Assembly: GCA_018699955.1 (NCBI GenBank)
Contig: JABISG010000077.1
Span: 1-62,369, forward strand
Direction of reading: 5' to 3'
DNA length: 62,369 nt
Source: Planctomycetaceae bacterium
GTDB taxonomy: Bacteria; Planctomycetota; Planctomycetia; Planctomycetales; Planctomycetaceae
Numbering within the stretch: position 1 is the stretch's first letter; each line of letters starts with the position of its first letter. Under the pieces are notes generated by a model. It searched no databases and was not told the DNA's origin. It saw only the letters and a list, made by a program, of their open reading frames with translations. Positions 50,780 to 60,163 of the stretch are shown here, one piece after another. The position numbers and the translations under genes were made by a program.

Positions 50780-52354
50780 ATGAGTGGGACGTTGCCCCGG
50801 CGGGCGTTGGTGAGTGTGAGTGATAAGGACCAGCTTGGGGCGTTTGCGGCCGGGTTGATCGAGTTGGGGTTTGAACTGGTTTCGACCGGCGGGACGCGGC
50901 GGTTCATCGAGGAACAGGGGTTGGCCGTCGTCGATATCTCCACGTACACCGGGTTTCCGGAGATTATGAACGGCCGCGTCAAGACGCTGCATCCCAAGGT
51001 CCACGGTGCGATTCTGGGCCGCCCCGATTTGCCCGATGATGCCGCCGCGATCGCAGAACATGGCATCATTCCCTTCGAGTTGGTGGTCTGTAATCTGTAT
51101 CCGTTTGAAGAAACGATTGCCAAACCGGGTACGACGGCCGAAGAAGCGATCGAGCAGATCGACATCGGCGGGCCGAGCATGGTCCGCTCGACGGCGAAGA
51201 ACCACGCTTACGTCGGCATCGTCACCCAACCGTCACAGTACGACGAAGTGCTAACCGCCCTGCGTGAAGATCGATTCGATGTCGCGCAGCGTCGGAAACT
51301 GGCCGCCGCCGCCTTTGAGATGACCGCCCGCTATGACCGCGCCATCGCTAACTACATGGCCGGTTTGACAAGTGACGACGATAGTCGATTCCCGTCGCAG
51401 TTGTCGCTGGCTTTCGAGAAACGGGCCGACCTGCGGTACGGCGAGAACCCGCATCAGCAGGCGGCCTTCTATGCGGAAGCGAACGCGGCTGAATCGACTT
51501 TGGCTGGTGCGAAGCAATTGCACGGCAAAGAACTTTCGTACAACAACCTGCTCGATCTCGACGCGGCATTGGCGATTGCAGGCGAGTTCGACGCACCGGC
51601 AGCCGTTGTCATCAAGCACAACAATCCCTGCGGGTGCGGCACGGCCGAAACAATGGCCGAGGCGTTCGACAAAGCCTACGCCGGCGATCCGGTCAGTGCA
51701 TTTGGTTCGGTGCTTGGTTTCAATCGCGTGCTGGATGCAGCGACGGCCGAAAAACTGTGCGAGCCGAACCGGTTCATCGAAGCGATCATTGCTCCCGGTT
51801 TCGACGACGATGCCTTCGAGATGTTGACGACGCGTCCCAAGTGGAAACAGAACGTACGGCTGATGCAGTGCGCGAGCGGTTCGGCCGGCGACTCAGCGGC
51901 AACCGATTTCCGCAGAATTTCCGGTGGACTGTTGGCACAGGACCGCGACAACCAACCGGATCAAAGCAACGAATGGAAATGCGCCACCGATCGCGAACCG
52001 ACGGCCGAGGAACGGGCCGACCTGGAATTCGCGTGGCAGGTTTGCAAGCACGTGAAGTCGAACGCAATTTTGTTTGCGAAAGGCGGATCGGTTGTCGGTG
52101 TGGGGGCCGGCCAAATGAGCCGTCTCGACTCGGCCTTCATCGCAGCTCACAAAGCGGGCGAACGCAGTCAGGGTAGCGTGGTTGCCTCGGATGCATTCTT
52201 CCCCTTCCGCGACGGCGTCGATGAGGCAGCCAAAGCGGGAGTGACGGCGGTCATTCAGCCGGGCGGTTCACGTCGCGACGACGAAGTCATCGCCGCCTGC
52301 AATGAACACGGCATCGCCATGCTGTTCACTGGCCGACGTCACTTCCGGCATTAG
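50780..52354 (+). CDS. purH: Bifunctional AICAR formyltransferase / IMP cyclohydrolase
   Basis: 524 residues, usual length. The N-terminal cyclohydrolase domain (about 1-195) has RALVSVSDK, GFELVSTGGTRRFIEEQG, GRVKTLHPKVHGAIL and DIGGPSMVRSTAKN. The C-terminal transformylase domain has LRYGENPHQQAAFY, the catalytic VIKHNNPCGCG region, DPVSAFGSV, KSNAILFAKGG and GAGQMSRLDS. It performs the last two steps of de novo purine synthesis to IMP. ATG 50780 has GGAG upstream; a GTG nine bases earlier is less likely. Confidence 0.96.
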   Translation: MSGTLPRRALVSVSDKDQLGAFAAGLIELGFELVSTGGTRRFIEEQGLAVVDISTYTGFPEIMNGRVKTLHPKVHGAILGRPDLPDDAAAIAEHGIIPFELVVCNLYPFEETIAKPGTTAEEAIEQIDIGGPSMVRSTAKNHAYVGIVTQPSQYDEVLTALREDRFDVAQRRKLAAAAFEMTARYDRAIANYMAGLTSDDDSRFPSQLSLAFEKRADLRYGENPHQQAAFYAEANAAESTLAGAKQLHGKELSYNNLLDLDAALAIAGEFDAPAAVVIKHNNPCGCGTAETMAEAFDKAYAGDPVSAFGSVLGFNRVLDAATAEKLCEPNRFIEAIIAPGFDDDAFEMLTTRPKWKQNVRLMQCASGSAGDSAATDFRRISGGLLAQDRDNQPDQSNEWKCATDREPTAEERADLEFAWQVCKHVKSNAILFAKGGSVVGVGAGQMSRLDSAFIAAHKAGERSQGSVVASDAFFPFRDGVDEAAKAGVTAVIQPGGSRRDDEVIAACNEHGIAMLFTGRRHFRH

Positions 52355-52394
52355 AGCAGAGCGGACTTGGCAGAGTTTGACCGGTAGGTTGGAT

Positions 52395-52463
52395 GTAGCT
52401 GGATTCGCAAGAATTCCGACTTGTTGAACGCGCAACCGTCTGAATTCTTGCGAATCCAGCTAC
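52395..52463. repeat. Perfect 22-bp inverted repeat starting GTAGCTGGATTCG
   Basis: Arms at 52395-52416 and 52442-52463 (GTAGCTGGATTCGCAAGA... and its exact reverse complement) are separated by 25 bases. It lies between the convergent purH and deacetylase-like genes, where it may end transcription from both sides. Confidence 0.8.
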
Positions 52464-52483
52464 TCATCAATTCCGTGTTAGTG

Positions 52484-53443
52484 TTACCCCTGAACCATCC
52501 GACCGCAATGGGCGGCGGCGGCTTTTGCCAGACCGTCGAGGTTGTAGCCCCCTTCCAACACCGAAACGACACGGCTTTCGGCGTGTTCGTCGGCCAGTTG
52601 CAGCATGAATGCTGTCAGATCGCTGAAGTCATCGTCGGTCAGCCGAAATTGTCCGAGCGGGTCGTCGATGCGGGAATCGAAACCGGCGGAGATGATGACC
52701 AGTTCCGGCTTGAAACGTTTGATGACAGGCGCAAGATCGTTCTCGAACGCGCCGAGAAGTTCCTTTCGTCCAGCACCGGCGGGAAACGGACGGTTCATGG
52801 TCGTTCCCAAACCCTTCCCGCGGCCGGTCTCTTCTTTGTCGCCCGTGCCGGGATACCAGGGCGATTGATGCGTGCTGAAAAAGAAGACGCTGGGATCGTC
52901 GTAGAAGATGTCCTGCGTGCCGTTTCCGTGATGCACATCCCAATCGACGATTAACACTTTCTCGATATCGTGCTTCGCTTGGGCATAACGGGCAGCAATG
53001 GCGGCGTTATTGAAAACGCAGAAGCCCATGCCCTTTTCCGGCGTAGCATGATGTCCCGGCGGACGATGCACGCAAAACGCATTTCTTGCTTTCCCGGAAA
53101 AGACTGCATCGACGGCAACGCACACTCCACCCGCTGCATGCAGGGCCGGCGCAAGCGATTGGCGGCAGATCGTCGTGTCGCCCGTGCTGAGTGTGTCGCG
53201 ACCGGCGGCGATGTCGCGCTTGGCAACTTCGATGTAGTCCGGATGATGGCACGCCTTGATTTCTTCGACGGTTGCAGGCCTTGGCTTCAAATGCAGCAAC
53301 GACTCGGTGAAGTCGGCCTGCTGGATCTTCTGCATGACCGCATCGAACCGGGCAATGCACTCGGGGTGTCCCGCACCCGTGTCGTGCAGTTTTGAGACGT
53401 CATCGGCAATGAGTGCGGTCGGCAAATGTTTCGCGTCGTTCAT
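52484..53443 (-). CDS. Histone deacetylase-like (acetylpolyamine amidohydrolase family) hydrolase
   Basis: 319 residues. RPPGHHATPEKGMGFCVFNN holds the paired catalytic His, DWDVHHGNGTQDIFYDDP supplies zinc ligands (Asp, His), and ISAGFDSRIDDPLGQFRLT holds the third ligand Asp. Bacterial members deacetylate polyamines, acetoin-related compounds or proteins; the substrate is not evident. ATG 53443 has GAGGAGA just upstream; the longer frame adds ten residues without a site. Confidence 0.92.
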   Translation of the reverse strand: MNDAKHLPTALIADDVSKLHDTGAGHPECIARFDAVMQKIQQADFTESLLHLKPRPATVEEIKACHHPDYIEVAKRDIAAGRDTLSTGDTTICRQSLAPALHAAGGVCVAVDAVFSGKARNAFCVHRPPGHHATPEKGMGFCVFNNAAIAARYAQAKHDIEKVLIVDWDVHHGNGTQDIFYDDPSVFFFSTHQSPWYPGTGDKEETGRGKGLGTTMNRPFPAGAGRKELLGAFENDLAPVIKRFKPELVIISAGFDSRIDDPLGQFRLTDDDFSDLTAFMLQLADEHAESRVVSVLEGGYNLDGLAKAAAAHCGRMVQG

Positions 53444-53743
53444 GCTCTCCTCAAACACCAACGGTGATTGCAAGCGTCAGCTCACACATTATGTTCCAAA
53501 ACATGCCTGTCGCGACAGCCTGAGCCGGGCGTCTGATATAGTATTGAGAGGAGGCCTGATGGAGTCGCCGCATCGGCGTTGGCATACAACCCACTGAAAT
53601 AAAACAGGTTGCGACAATTGCGGCGGACGCCAACACGGGAGAACAAGGGTGTTTGAAGCGATGAAATGCCTGCGTTTTGCCACTTTTCGGCGTTTTCCGG
53701 AAAATAAACGCTGCTTGCTACGCATCATTCCGATGAGATCGCG
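53444..53743. promoter_or_regulatory. Divergent control region with two adjacent palindromes
   Basis: Between the deacetylase-like gene and the sigma-factor gene. ATGTT-ccaa-AACAT (53491-53504) and the perfect CTGTCGCGACAG (53507-53518) lie three bases apart and are candidate operators. No other gene is visible. Confidence 0.4.
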
Positions 53744-54301
53744 TTGCTGGAAGCGCGCGGCGGGGAATTTGAATTGACCGGCTCTGATGACAGCCGCCTT
53801 GATCCTTCCGTGGTCGCGGCTTTGTACGTGAAACACGCCGACGAGTTGCGGGCGTTTCTCACCGGCGTGTTGCGCGACGGAGAGCTGGCCGGCGAGACGT
53901 TGCAGGCGACATTTGCAAAGGCAGTTGAACAGGGCCATACGGCACGTCAGGACACATTGAAAGGTTGGTTGTTTCGAGTTGCATACAACGAGGCGATGGG
54001 GATTCGCCGCCGACAACAGACTCAAAAGAGGGCATACCAGAAGCTGGCATGGAATCACGACTCATCCAGCCATTCCCCAGAGGATGCCGTGGTTCGCTGG
54101 GAGCAAGTCGAGTCGGTGCGAGCCGCGCTCAAGATTCTACCGACCGAGCAGCAACAGGTCGTCTGCATGCGGATTTACGACGAAAAAACATTTCAGGTGA
54201 TTGCTGACGAATTGAATCTGCCGTTGGGAACTGTGCTGACAAGAATGCGGCTGGCGTTGAAGAAGTTGGCCGCGTGTTTCGAGTCGGATGAGTCGAGCTA
54301 G
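53744..54301 (+). CDS. RNA polymerase sigma factor, ECF-like
   Basis: 185 residues. Region 2: YVKHADELRAFLTGVLRDGELAGETLQATF and LKGWLFRVAYNEAMGIRRR, the core-binding and -10 recognition helices. Region 4 (about 125-180): VRAALKILPTEQQQVVCMRIY then FQVIADELNLPLGTVLTRMRLALKKL, a helix-turn-helix for -35 recognition. No region 1 or 3. The start is a TTG and is uncertain. The gene is followed by an anti-sigma-like membrane protein and four more same-strand genes. Confidence 0.88.
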   Translation: MLEARGGEFELTGSDDSRLDPSVVAALYVKHADELRAFLTGVLRDGELAGETLQATFAKAVEQGHTARQDTLKGWLFRVAYNEAMGIRRRQQTQKRAYQKLAWNHDSSSHSPEDAVVRWEQVESVRAALKILPTEQQQVVCMRIYDEKTFQVIADELNLPLGTVLTRMRLALKKLAACFESDESS

Positions 54302-54333
54302 AGATCGAGTAGGAAATAACAGGCTACAGCGAC

Positions 54334-55005
54334 ATGAATTCGGATAATGAAAACAACGTCGATTTGGATTTGCAGGCGTTTCGCTACGTCGGCAATGACA
54401 TGGCCGACAAGGAATTGCAGCAATTTGAGGAACGCCTGGCGGGCGACCAGCCGGCTCGTGAAGCCGTTGCGCGGGCCGTTCAAATTGGTCAAGCAGTTGC
54501 GTTTTCCCAATCGGTCGCTTCGCAGGAACTCGCGCCCTTGCCGGCTCGCAAGAGTTCGAGGAGACGGCAAAAACGTCTGGCGATTGTCGCGGCATCGGTT
54601 GCGGTCGCATTTCTCGCGGGAGTTGGCATTTCCCACTGGTTCGAACAGGTGTCGCCCCCGATCTTGCCAATCGCAAATTCCGATGCCGACTTGCCACCAA
54701 CGGACGGCGAAAGCACCGAGAATCCGATGGTGGTGGCATTGAATAGTTCGGCCGGCCACGTCTTGGCCCTCTGGTCGGAATCGGCTCCAGAGTTCGGACG
54801 GTCTGTGGAAGATTTGGCCGATGGATTCGAAACCGGCACGAACAACGACAGCGAGCAGCTTGAGATGGCGATTGCGGCTTCGGATTCGTTGATTTCAAAC
54901 GACGATGATGACAGCGAGTTCGATCTGCCCAGCTGGATGCTGGCAGCCGTCTCGCCCGACGAAGATTCGGCAGTCTCGCCGGATTCAATTCCGGAGGAGA
55001 ACTGA
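54334..55005 (+). CDS. Anti-sigma-factor-like single-pass membrane protein
   Basis: 223 residues. The cytoplasmic N-terminal 80 residues (LQAFRYVGNDMADKELQQFE, then RLAGDQPAREAVARAVQIG) follow the pattern of anti-sigma domains, without the zinc-binding HxxxCxxC. After a basic stretch (SSRRRQKRL) comes one membrane helix (about 83-103), then an acidic outer region of about 120 residues. It lies 32 bases behind the sigma gene, the normal place for a cognate regulator that holds the sigma factor at the membrane. The assignment rests on order and topology more than on similarity. Confidence 0.65.
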   Translation: MNSDNENNVDLDLQAFRYVGNDMADKELQQFEERLAGDQPAREAVARAVQIGQAVAFSQSVASQELAPLPARKSSRRRQKRLAIVAASVAVAFLAGVGISHWFEQVSPPILPIANSDADLPPTDGESTENPMVVALNSSAGHVLALWSESAPEFGRSVEDLADGFETGTNNDSEQLEMAIAASDSLISNDDDDSEFDLPSWMLAAVSPDEDSAVSPDSIPEEN

Positions 55006-55008
55006 ACG

Positions 55009-55761
55009 ATGAGACGATCATCGGCGTTTATTCTGTTGACTCTGGGAGTCTTCTGCTGCGTCCTTCCTGCAGCGGCTCAGAAGAAGGCGTCGGTTCAAAA
55101 TAGCGCTGCACCGAAAAAGAAAGACGCTGGCAAACGGAACGAATCTGACGCCACGCCCAAGAAGAAGAACGACGCCAAATCGTCACGAGCGAAGTCGGCA
55201 AATCGGGTTTCTTTGACACCCGGTCGGGAAGCGGCGGCGATGACGTTTGCCCGCCTGCATCACCCCGAGTTGGCCAAGTTGGTCACGAAGCTGAAGAAGC
55301 GGAAGGTCAGGCAATACGATCAGGCGGTCAGACAACTCTTTCAGACCAGCGAGCGGCTGGCACGAACGCGGGAGAGAACTCCCGATCGGTACGAATTATC
55401 GCTGGAAGCCTGGAAGCTCGATTCACGCATTCGGCTGATGGCAGCCCGCATGACGATGAACTCAGATTCTCAGTTGGAAGAAGATTTGAAGGAACTGTTA
55501 AGAGCCAAGGCGAGTGTGCGATTGCGGCGGTTAACAAAAGAACGCGAACGTCTTGCCGAACGGTTGCAGCGCGTCGATGCACTGATCGAACGGATCGACA
55601 GCGATCCCGACGCTTCCACGAAGAAGGAACTGCAGCGCATCAAGCGGTCTTTTCTGGCAAAAGGTTCGCGGAACAAGAAACCATCCGCACGGCCCGTTGT
55701 CGCGCCGAACCCACGCCGGGTGAAATCGGTGCCAGAGAAGAAATCAAAGAAGCCACTTTGA
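55009..55761 (+). CDS. Secreted basic coiled-coil protein
   Basis: 250 residues. Signal peptide ending PAAAQ, a Lys/Ala-rich linker to about 65, then a long charged helical domain (HPELAKLVTKLKKRKVRQY and onward to about 215), ending in a basic tail. Three bases separate it from the previous stop. The family is unknown to me; overall it resembles periplasmic stress-sensing helical proteins such as Spy/CpxP relatives, without an LTxxQ motif. Likely controlled with the sigma factor. Confidence 0.7.
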   Translation: MRRSSAFILLTLGVFCCVLPAAAQKKASVQNSAAPKKKDAGKRNESDATPKKKNDAKSSRAKSANRVSLTPGREAAAMTFARLHHPELAKLVTKLKKRKVRQYDQAVRQLFQTSERLARTRERTPDRYELSLEAWKLDSRIRLMAARMTMNSDSQLEEDLKELLRAKASVRLRRLTKERERLAERLQRVDALIERIDSDPDASTKKELQRIKRSFLAKGSRNKKPSARPVVAPNPRRVKSVPEKKSKKPL

Positions 55762-55857
55762 GCAACGATGGCTGAGCGGGTAACCGCCGGCCATCAGCGA
55801 TCAGCAACAGTTTGAGCTATGAGAAATTCTAGCCGAGAGAGAAAAGGACGAAATTCT

Positions 55858-58698
55858 ATGTGGCGAACGTTCTCCCTGGCCGCGGCGATTGTTTCGCTTG
55901 CGCTGCCGGCGTCTGGTGCCGAAGTTATCGAACCGGTCAACAAACGGTTTGCTGCCGAAGACGTGAAGGAAGTTCCCGATTTTCGGACGCACGTCGCCCC
56001 CATGTTGGGGCGTTTGGGCTGCAACAGCCGCTCGTGTCATGGGTCGTTCCAGGGACGCGGCGGATTGCGTTTGTCGCTGTTCGGTTTTGATTTCAAAATG
56101 GACCACGACAATCTTGCGACCGGCGAAGACTCTCGCATCAATTTGGAAACACCCGCCGACAGCCTGATGTTACTCAAGCCAATTTCCGACGAGTTCGGTC
56201 ACGGCGGCGGCCATCGTCTCGACGAAGGAAGCTGGGAACACCGGCTGTTCATCAACTGGATCAAGAGTGGGGCGAAGCCCGTTCCGGCCGATCACGCCGA
56301 CCTGACCCGGTTGGAAGTGACGCCGACAGAGATCCTTTTCAACAAGCAAGGTCAAACGCGGCAACTCCGGGTGATCGCTCACTGGTCGGATGGCAGCAGC
56401 GAAGACGTGACTCCGCTTTCCCGCTTTCAATCGAACAGTGGGCAGGTGGCCGGAATCGACCAAGCCGGTCTTGTAACGTCCGCCGAGCCGGGCGACACGC
56501 ACCTCGTCGTCTTCTACGATTCAGAAGTCGTGCCAATTCCCGTGGTTCGTCCTGTTACCGATCGCATCGGCCCGAAGTATCCCAAGGTGCCAACACCAAC
56601 ACGAATCGACACACTCGTGGTTGAAAAACTGCGGAAGTTGGGCGTTGTCCCGTCGGATCTTTCCGACGATGCTCAGTTCCTGCGGCGAGTCAGCCTCGAT
56701 TTGACCGGAACGCTGCCGACCGCAACGCAGGTCGAAACGTTTCTGGCCGACAGTTCCGCCGACAAACGAACGCGAAAAATTGACGAGTTATTGGAAACCC
56801 CCGGCTACGCCGCTTGGTGGACAACCCGTCTCTGCGACATCACCGGCAACAACGACGACAACCTGAATAACGTTGTGCCGGTGCGCGGTCGCGCCAGTCA
56901 GGACTGGTACGACTGGATTCACCGGCGCGTTGCCGAGAACGTACCGTACGACGAACTTGTTTCCGGGATCGTGACGGCTGTTAGCCGTGACGATGGCGAA
57001 AGCTTCACCGATTACTCGAAGGCGATGAGCAGCCTGTACAACCCCGACAACAAGTCGAGCTACAGCGAGCGGGAACACATGCCGCACTATTGGGCGCGGC
57101 GGAATTTTCGTCAGCCAACCGATCGCGCCATCGGCTTCGCCTACACGTTCCTGGGCATTCGCATTCAGTGCGCCCAATGCCACAAGCATCCGTTCGATCA
57201 ATGGACGCAGAACGATTTCCAGCAGTTCACCGGTTTCTTCACCCGTGTTAGCTCGGGGACCAATCCCGCATCGCGCGAAGAATACGACAAGCTGCAAAAA
57301 TCGTTAGGACTTGAAGGCAAGCGAGGCAATCAGTTGCGTCGCGAGTTGCCGCGGCTGTTGCGTGAAGGGAAAACTGTTCCGTTCCAGGAAGTCTATGCCA
57401 TCGCGCCTCGCCGAAACGCCAACAACGGCAACAAGAACAACAAGAACCTCAAGCGAATGAAGCAACAGGTCGCGCAGCTTGAAGCCAGCATTGAGAAACT
57501 CAAAGAGGGCGACGATAAGAAGCAGTTGGCAGACAAACAAAAACAGTTGGCCGCTGCCAAGCAACGCATCAAGCGATTTGCAGCGCAGGCGAACCGACGA
57601 CGCAACGGCCAAGGCGCTGCAACGGCCAAATTGCTCGGCGGCGATGTCGTCAAGCTGACTGAACATGCCGATGCCCGTGAGCCGTTGATGCAATGGCTGC
57701 GAGATCCCAATAACGGGTATTTCGCTCGTGCTTTCGTCAATCGTGTCTGGGCGAACTACTTCAACGTGGGAATCGTTGAGCCGCCGGATGATCTCAGCCT
57801 TGCGAATCCCCCCAGCAATAAACCGCTGCTCGATTACCTGACGCAGGGCTTCATCGACAACGGTTACGACATGAAGTGGCTGCACCGTGAAATCACCAGC
57901 AGCCGCACATACCAGTTGAGTTGGCAGCCAAACGAAACCAATGCCAAGGATGATCTGAACTTCAGCCATGCCGTCCCCCGGCGTCTGCCGGCCGAAATTG
58001 CCTATGACGCTTTGAAGTCGGCAACCGCATCGGATGCGATCGCATTGGCAATGCACGGCAGCATGGAAGGCCGGGCGATTGCAATTCCCGGTGCGGGAAT
58101 CCGTCGAAACTCAACCAGCTACGCGCTGCAAATCTTTGGCCGTTCGGTCCGCGACACCAACTGCGACTGTGATCGATCGTCGGATTCCAGTCTGCTGCAA
58201 ACTGTGTTCCTGCGAAACGACAACGAAGTCCTGACAATGATCGACAGCGGTCGCGACAGTTGGCTCTCGCAGGTCAACCGCGAGTTGACAGGCAAACCAC
58301 TGGCCACGGCACGCAATACCGGCAACCAACGCGGTGCGGCCAATATCGCTCGCAACATTGCCAACCAGAAACGGAGAATCGGTCAAGCAAAGAAGGACGG
58401 AAACGACAAACTGGTCAAGCGATTGACCCAACAATTGAAGCGATACAAGTCGCGCAGCCAGCAAACGCAAAAACCGCGAAAACAAAAGACGGAAGAGAAA
58501 TCGACCGTCGAAACAAAGCCGGCCGATAAGGCCTCGCTCGTTCGCCAAGCCTATTTGCGGACGCTGAGCCGTTATCCCAGCGAAGCCGAATTGAGCCGCT
58601 CGATCAGTTACGTCGATGGCGAAGAGAACATCGTCGATGGTCTCCGCGGCTTGATGTGGGCGTTGATCAATACAAAGGAGTTCATCGTCAACCATTAG
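55858..58698 (+). CDS. DUF1549/DUF1553 protein with N-terminal cytochrome-like and Ig-like domains
   Basis: 946 residues, secreted (signal ending PASGA). Order: a planctomycete cytochrome-like domain with CNSRSCH (CX4CH heme-type motif) at about 45-140, an Ig-like BIG2-type domain (about 150-235, LEVTPTEILFNKQGQTRQLRV), DUF1549 (about 250-460, with DLTGTLPTATQVETFLAD and a second heme-type motif CAQCHKHPFDQW), a Lys/Gln coiled-coil insert (about 520-590), and DUF1553 (about 600-946, FARAFVNRVWANYF). A common planctomycete protein of unknown role, thought to act with DUF1501. ATG 55858 has AAAGGA upstream. Confidence 0.93.
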   Translation: MWRTFSLAAAIVSLALPASGAEVIEPVNKRFAAEDVKEVPDFRTHVAPMLGRLGCNSRSCHGSFQGRGGLRLSLFGFDFKMDHDNLATGEDSRINLETPADSLMLLKPISDEFGHGGGHRLDEGSWEHRLFINWIKSGAKPVPADHADLTRLEVTPTEILFNKQGQTRQLRVIAHWSDGSSEDVTPLSRFQSNSGQVAGIDQAGLVTSAEPGDTHLVVFYDSEVVPIPVVRPVTDRIGPKYPKVPTPTRIDTLVVEKLRKLGVVPSDLSDDAQFLRRVSLDLTGTLPTATQVETFLADSSADKRTRKIDELLETPGYAAWWTTRLCDITGNNDDNLNNVVPVRGRASQDWYDWIHRRVAENVPYDELVSGIVTAVSRDDGESFTDYSKAMSSLYNPDNKSSYSEREHMPHYWARRNFRQPTDRAIGFAYTFLGIRIQCAQCHKHPFDQWTQNDFQQFTGFFTRVSSGTNPASREEYDKLQKSLGLEGKRGNQLRRELPRLLREGKTVPFQEVYAIAPRRNANNGNKNNKNLKRMKQQVAQLEASIEKLKEGDDKKQLADKQKQLAAAKQRIKRFAAQANRRRNGQGAATAKLLGGDVVKLTEHADAREPLMQWLRDPNNGYFARAFVNRVWANYFNVGIVEPPDDLSLANPPSNKPLLDYLTQGFIDNGYDMKWLHREITSSRTYQLSWQPNETNAKDDLNFSHAVPRRLPAEIAYDALKSATASDAIALAMHGSMEGRAIAIPGAGIRRNSTSYALQIFGRSVRDTNCDCDRSSDSSLLQTVFLRNDNEVLTMIDSGRDSWLSQVNRELTGKPLATARNTGNQRGAANIARNIANQKRRIGQAKKDGNDKLVKRLTQQLKRYKSRSQQTQKPRKQKTEEKSTVETKPADKASLVRQAYLRTLSRYPSEAELSRSISYVDGEENIVDGLRGLMWALINTKEFIVNH

Positions 58699-58767
58699 GT
58701 GGGGTAAACTCTCGGCTTCCAAGAACAAGACTTCACATACACAGAACATCCCAAAAGGAAATTGATA

Positions 58768-60075
58768 ATGGCGACATTCAAGACTTGTGACGGCATGAAA
58801 CGGCGTGACTTCATTCGCGTTGGCGCTTTGGGTGTCGGCGGACTTTCGCTGGCGAATTACCTGCAGATGACCGACGCGGGCGAAGTCAAACAGCCGCGAG
58901 CCAAGGCGGGGATTTTCATCAACCTGCCCGGCGGCCCGTCTCATATGGATACGTTCGACCTGAAACCGGACGCACCCAAGGAATACCGCGGGACGTTCAA
59001 TCCCATTCAAACCAACGCCAGCGGCGTCGAGTTCTGCGAGCACCTGCCCAAACTGGCCCAGTGTGCCGACAAGTTCGCGATTCTGCGCGGCGTGACGCAC
59101 ACGTTGGGCGCACATGCCTTGGGATCTGAATACGTCAACACCGGCAGCCGGCCGCTTCCTGCATTGGAATACCCCGGTTACGGTTCCGTCTTTACGAAAG
59201 AGCACCAAGGCCCGGCCGATCTCCCGCCCTTCGTTACCGTTGGCAATACAAGCCGACAAAAGCCCGGCTTCCTCGGTGTGAAATATGCTGCGTTGGCCAC
59301 CGGCGCGACCCCGCGTGCAGGTCAGCCCTTCGGTGTTCGCGGAGTGTCGCTGGGCAACGGACTGACGGTTGGCGAAATCGAAAAACGACAAAGCCTGTTG
59401 GGCGACCTCGACAAGACGTTTGCCGGCGTGGAAAAGAACAACCAACTGTTGGACGGCCTGGATCGTTTCAGCCAGCAAGCGTATTCCATAATTACATCGA
59501 AGCGTGCTCGTGCTGCGTTCGATGTCAGCAAGGAATCGCCCGATTTCGCCAAGCCGTTCGGTGAAGACGCCTTCGGCATGAGCTGCCTGTTAGCAACGCG
59601 TCTGGTGGAAGCGGGCGTCGGATTCGTCTCGCTGTCGCTGGGCGGGTGGGACACCCACCAGGACAACTTCACCCGGCTTAAGGAACGGAACCTGCCGCCG
59701 CTCGATACCGGCCTTTCGGCATTGCTGACCGGTTTGGAGCAGAAAGGGCTGCTCGACACAACATCCGTTTTTGTCACGGGTGAATTCGGCCGAACCCCCA
59801 AAATCAACACCCGCAGCGCCGAAGGGGGCCGCGACCATTATCCCCGTTGCATGTTCATGCTGATGGCGGGCGGTGGAGTTCGCGGCGGCCAGGTGATTGG
59901 CAAAAGCGATGACAAAGCGACCTTGCCGGCTGCAACCGGTTACTCGCCCGACGATGCCGCCGCAACCTTCTATCACAGCTTGGGAATCGACCACACCAAA
60001 GAGTATCACAGCAAGACGGGCCGACCGATCACCATCGTCCGTAACGGTCAGGTGATCAAAGAACTATTCAGCTAA
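58768..60075 (+). CDS. DUF1501 protein, Tat-exported partner of the DUF1549/1553 protein
   Basis: 435 residues. KRRDFIRVGALGVGGLSL is a twin-arginine signal. Family motifs: IFINLPGGPSHMDTFDLKP, LRGVTHTLGAHALGSEY, LGGWDTHQDNF and VTGEFGRTPKINTRSAEGGR, with a closing SLGIDHTKEYHSKTGRP. Export through the Tat system suggests folding, perhaps with metal, before secretion. It follows the DUF1549/1553 gene by 69 bases, the usual pairing. ATG 58768 has AAAAGGAA upstream. Confidence 0.94.
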   Translation: MATFKTCDGMKRRDFIRVGALGVGGLSLANYLQMTDAGEVKQPRAKAGIFINLPGGPSHMDTFDLKPDAPKEYRGTFNPIQTNASGVEFCEHLPKLAQCADKFAILRGVTHTLGAHALGSEYVNTGSRPLPALEYPGYGSVFTKEHQGPADLPPFVTVGNTSRQKPGFLGVKYAALATGATPRAGQPFGVRGVSLGNGLTVGEIEKRQSLLGDLDKTFAGVEKNNQLLDGLDRFSQQAYSIITSKRARAAFDVSKESPDFAKPFGEDAFGMSCLLATRLVEAGVGFVSLSLGGWDTHQDNFTRLKERNLPPLDTGLSALLTGLEQKGLLDTTSVFVTGEFGRTPKINTRSAEGGRDHYPRCMFMLMAGGGVRGGQVIGKSDDKATLPAATGYSPDDAAATFYHSLGIDHTKEYHSKTGRPITIVRNGQVIKELFS

Positions 60076-60163
60076 TGGTTTTGTAGACACGCGTGGTGGC
60101 GGTGTGTTGCCGTCACCAAATCTCATTGCATCACGCAGAAGACAGACATTTCGGAGAAAACAA

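Noticed and set aside
58111..59478. 455-codon open frame opposite the DUF1549/1553 and DUF1501 genes
   Set aside because: It spans two well-supported genes and the gap between them; no ribosome site or family resemblance.
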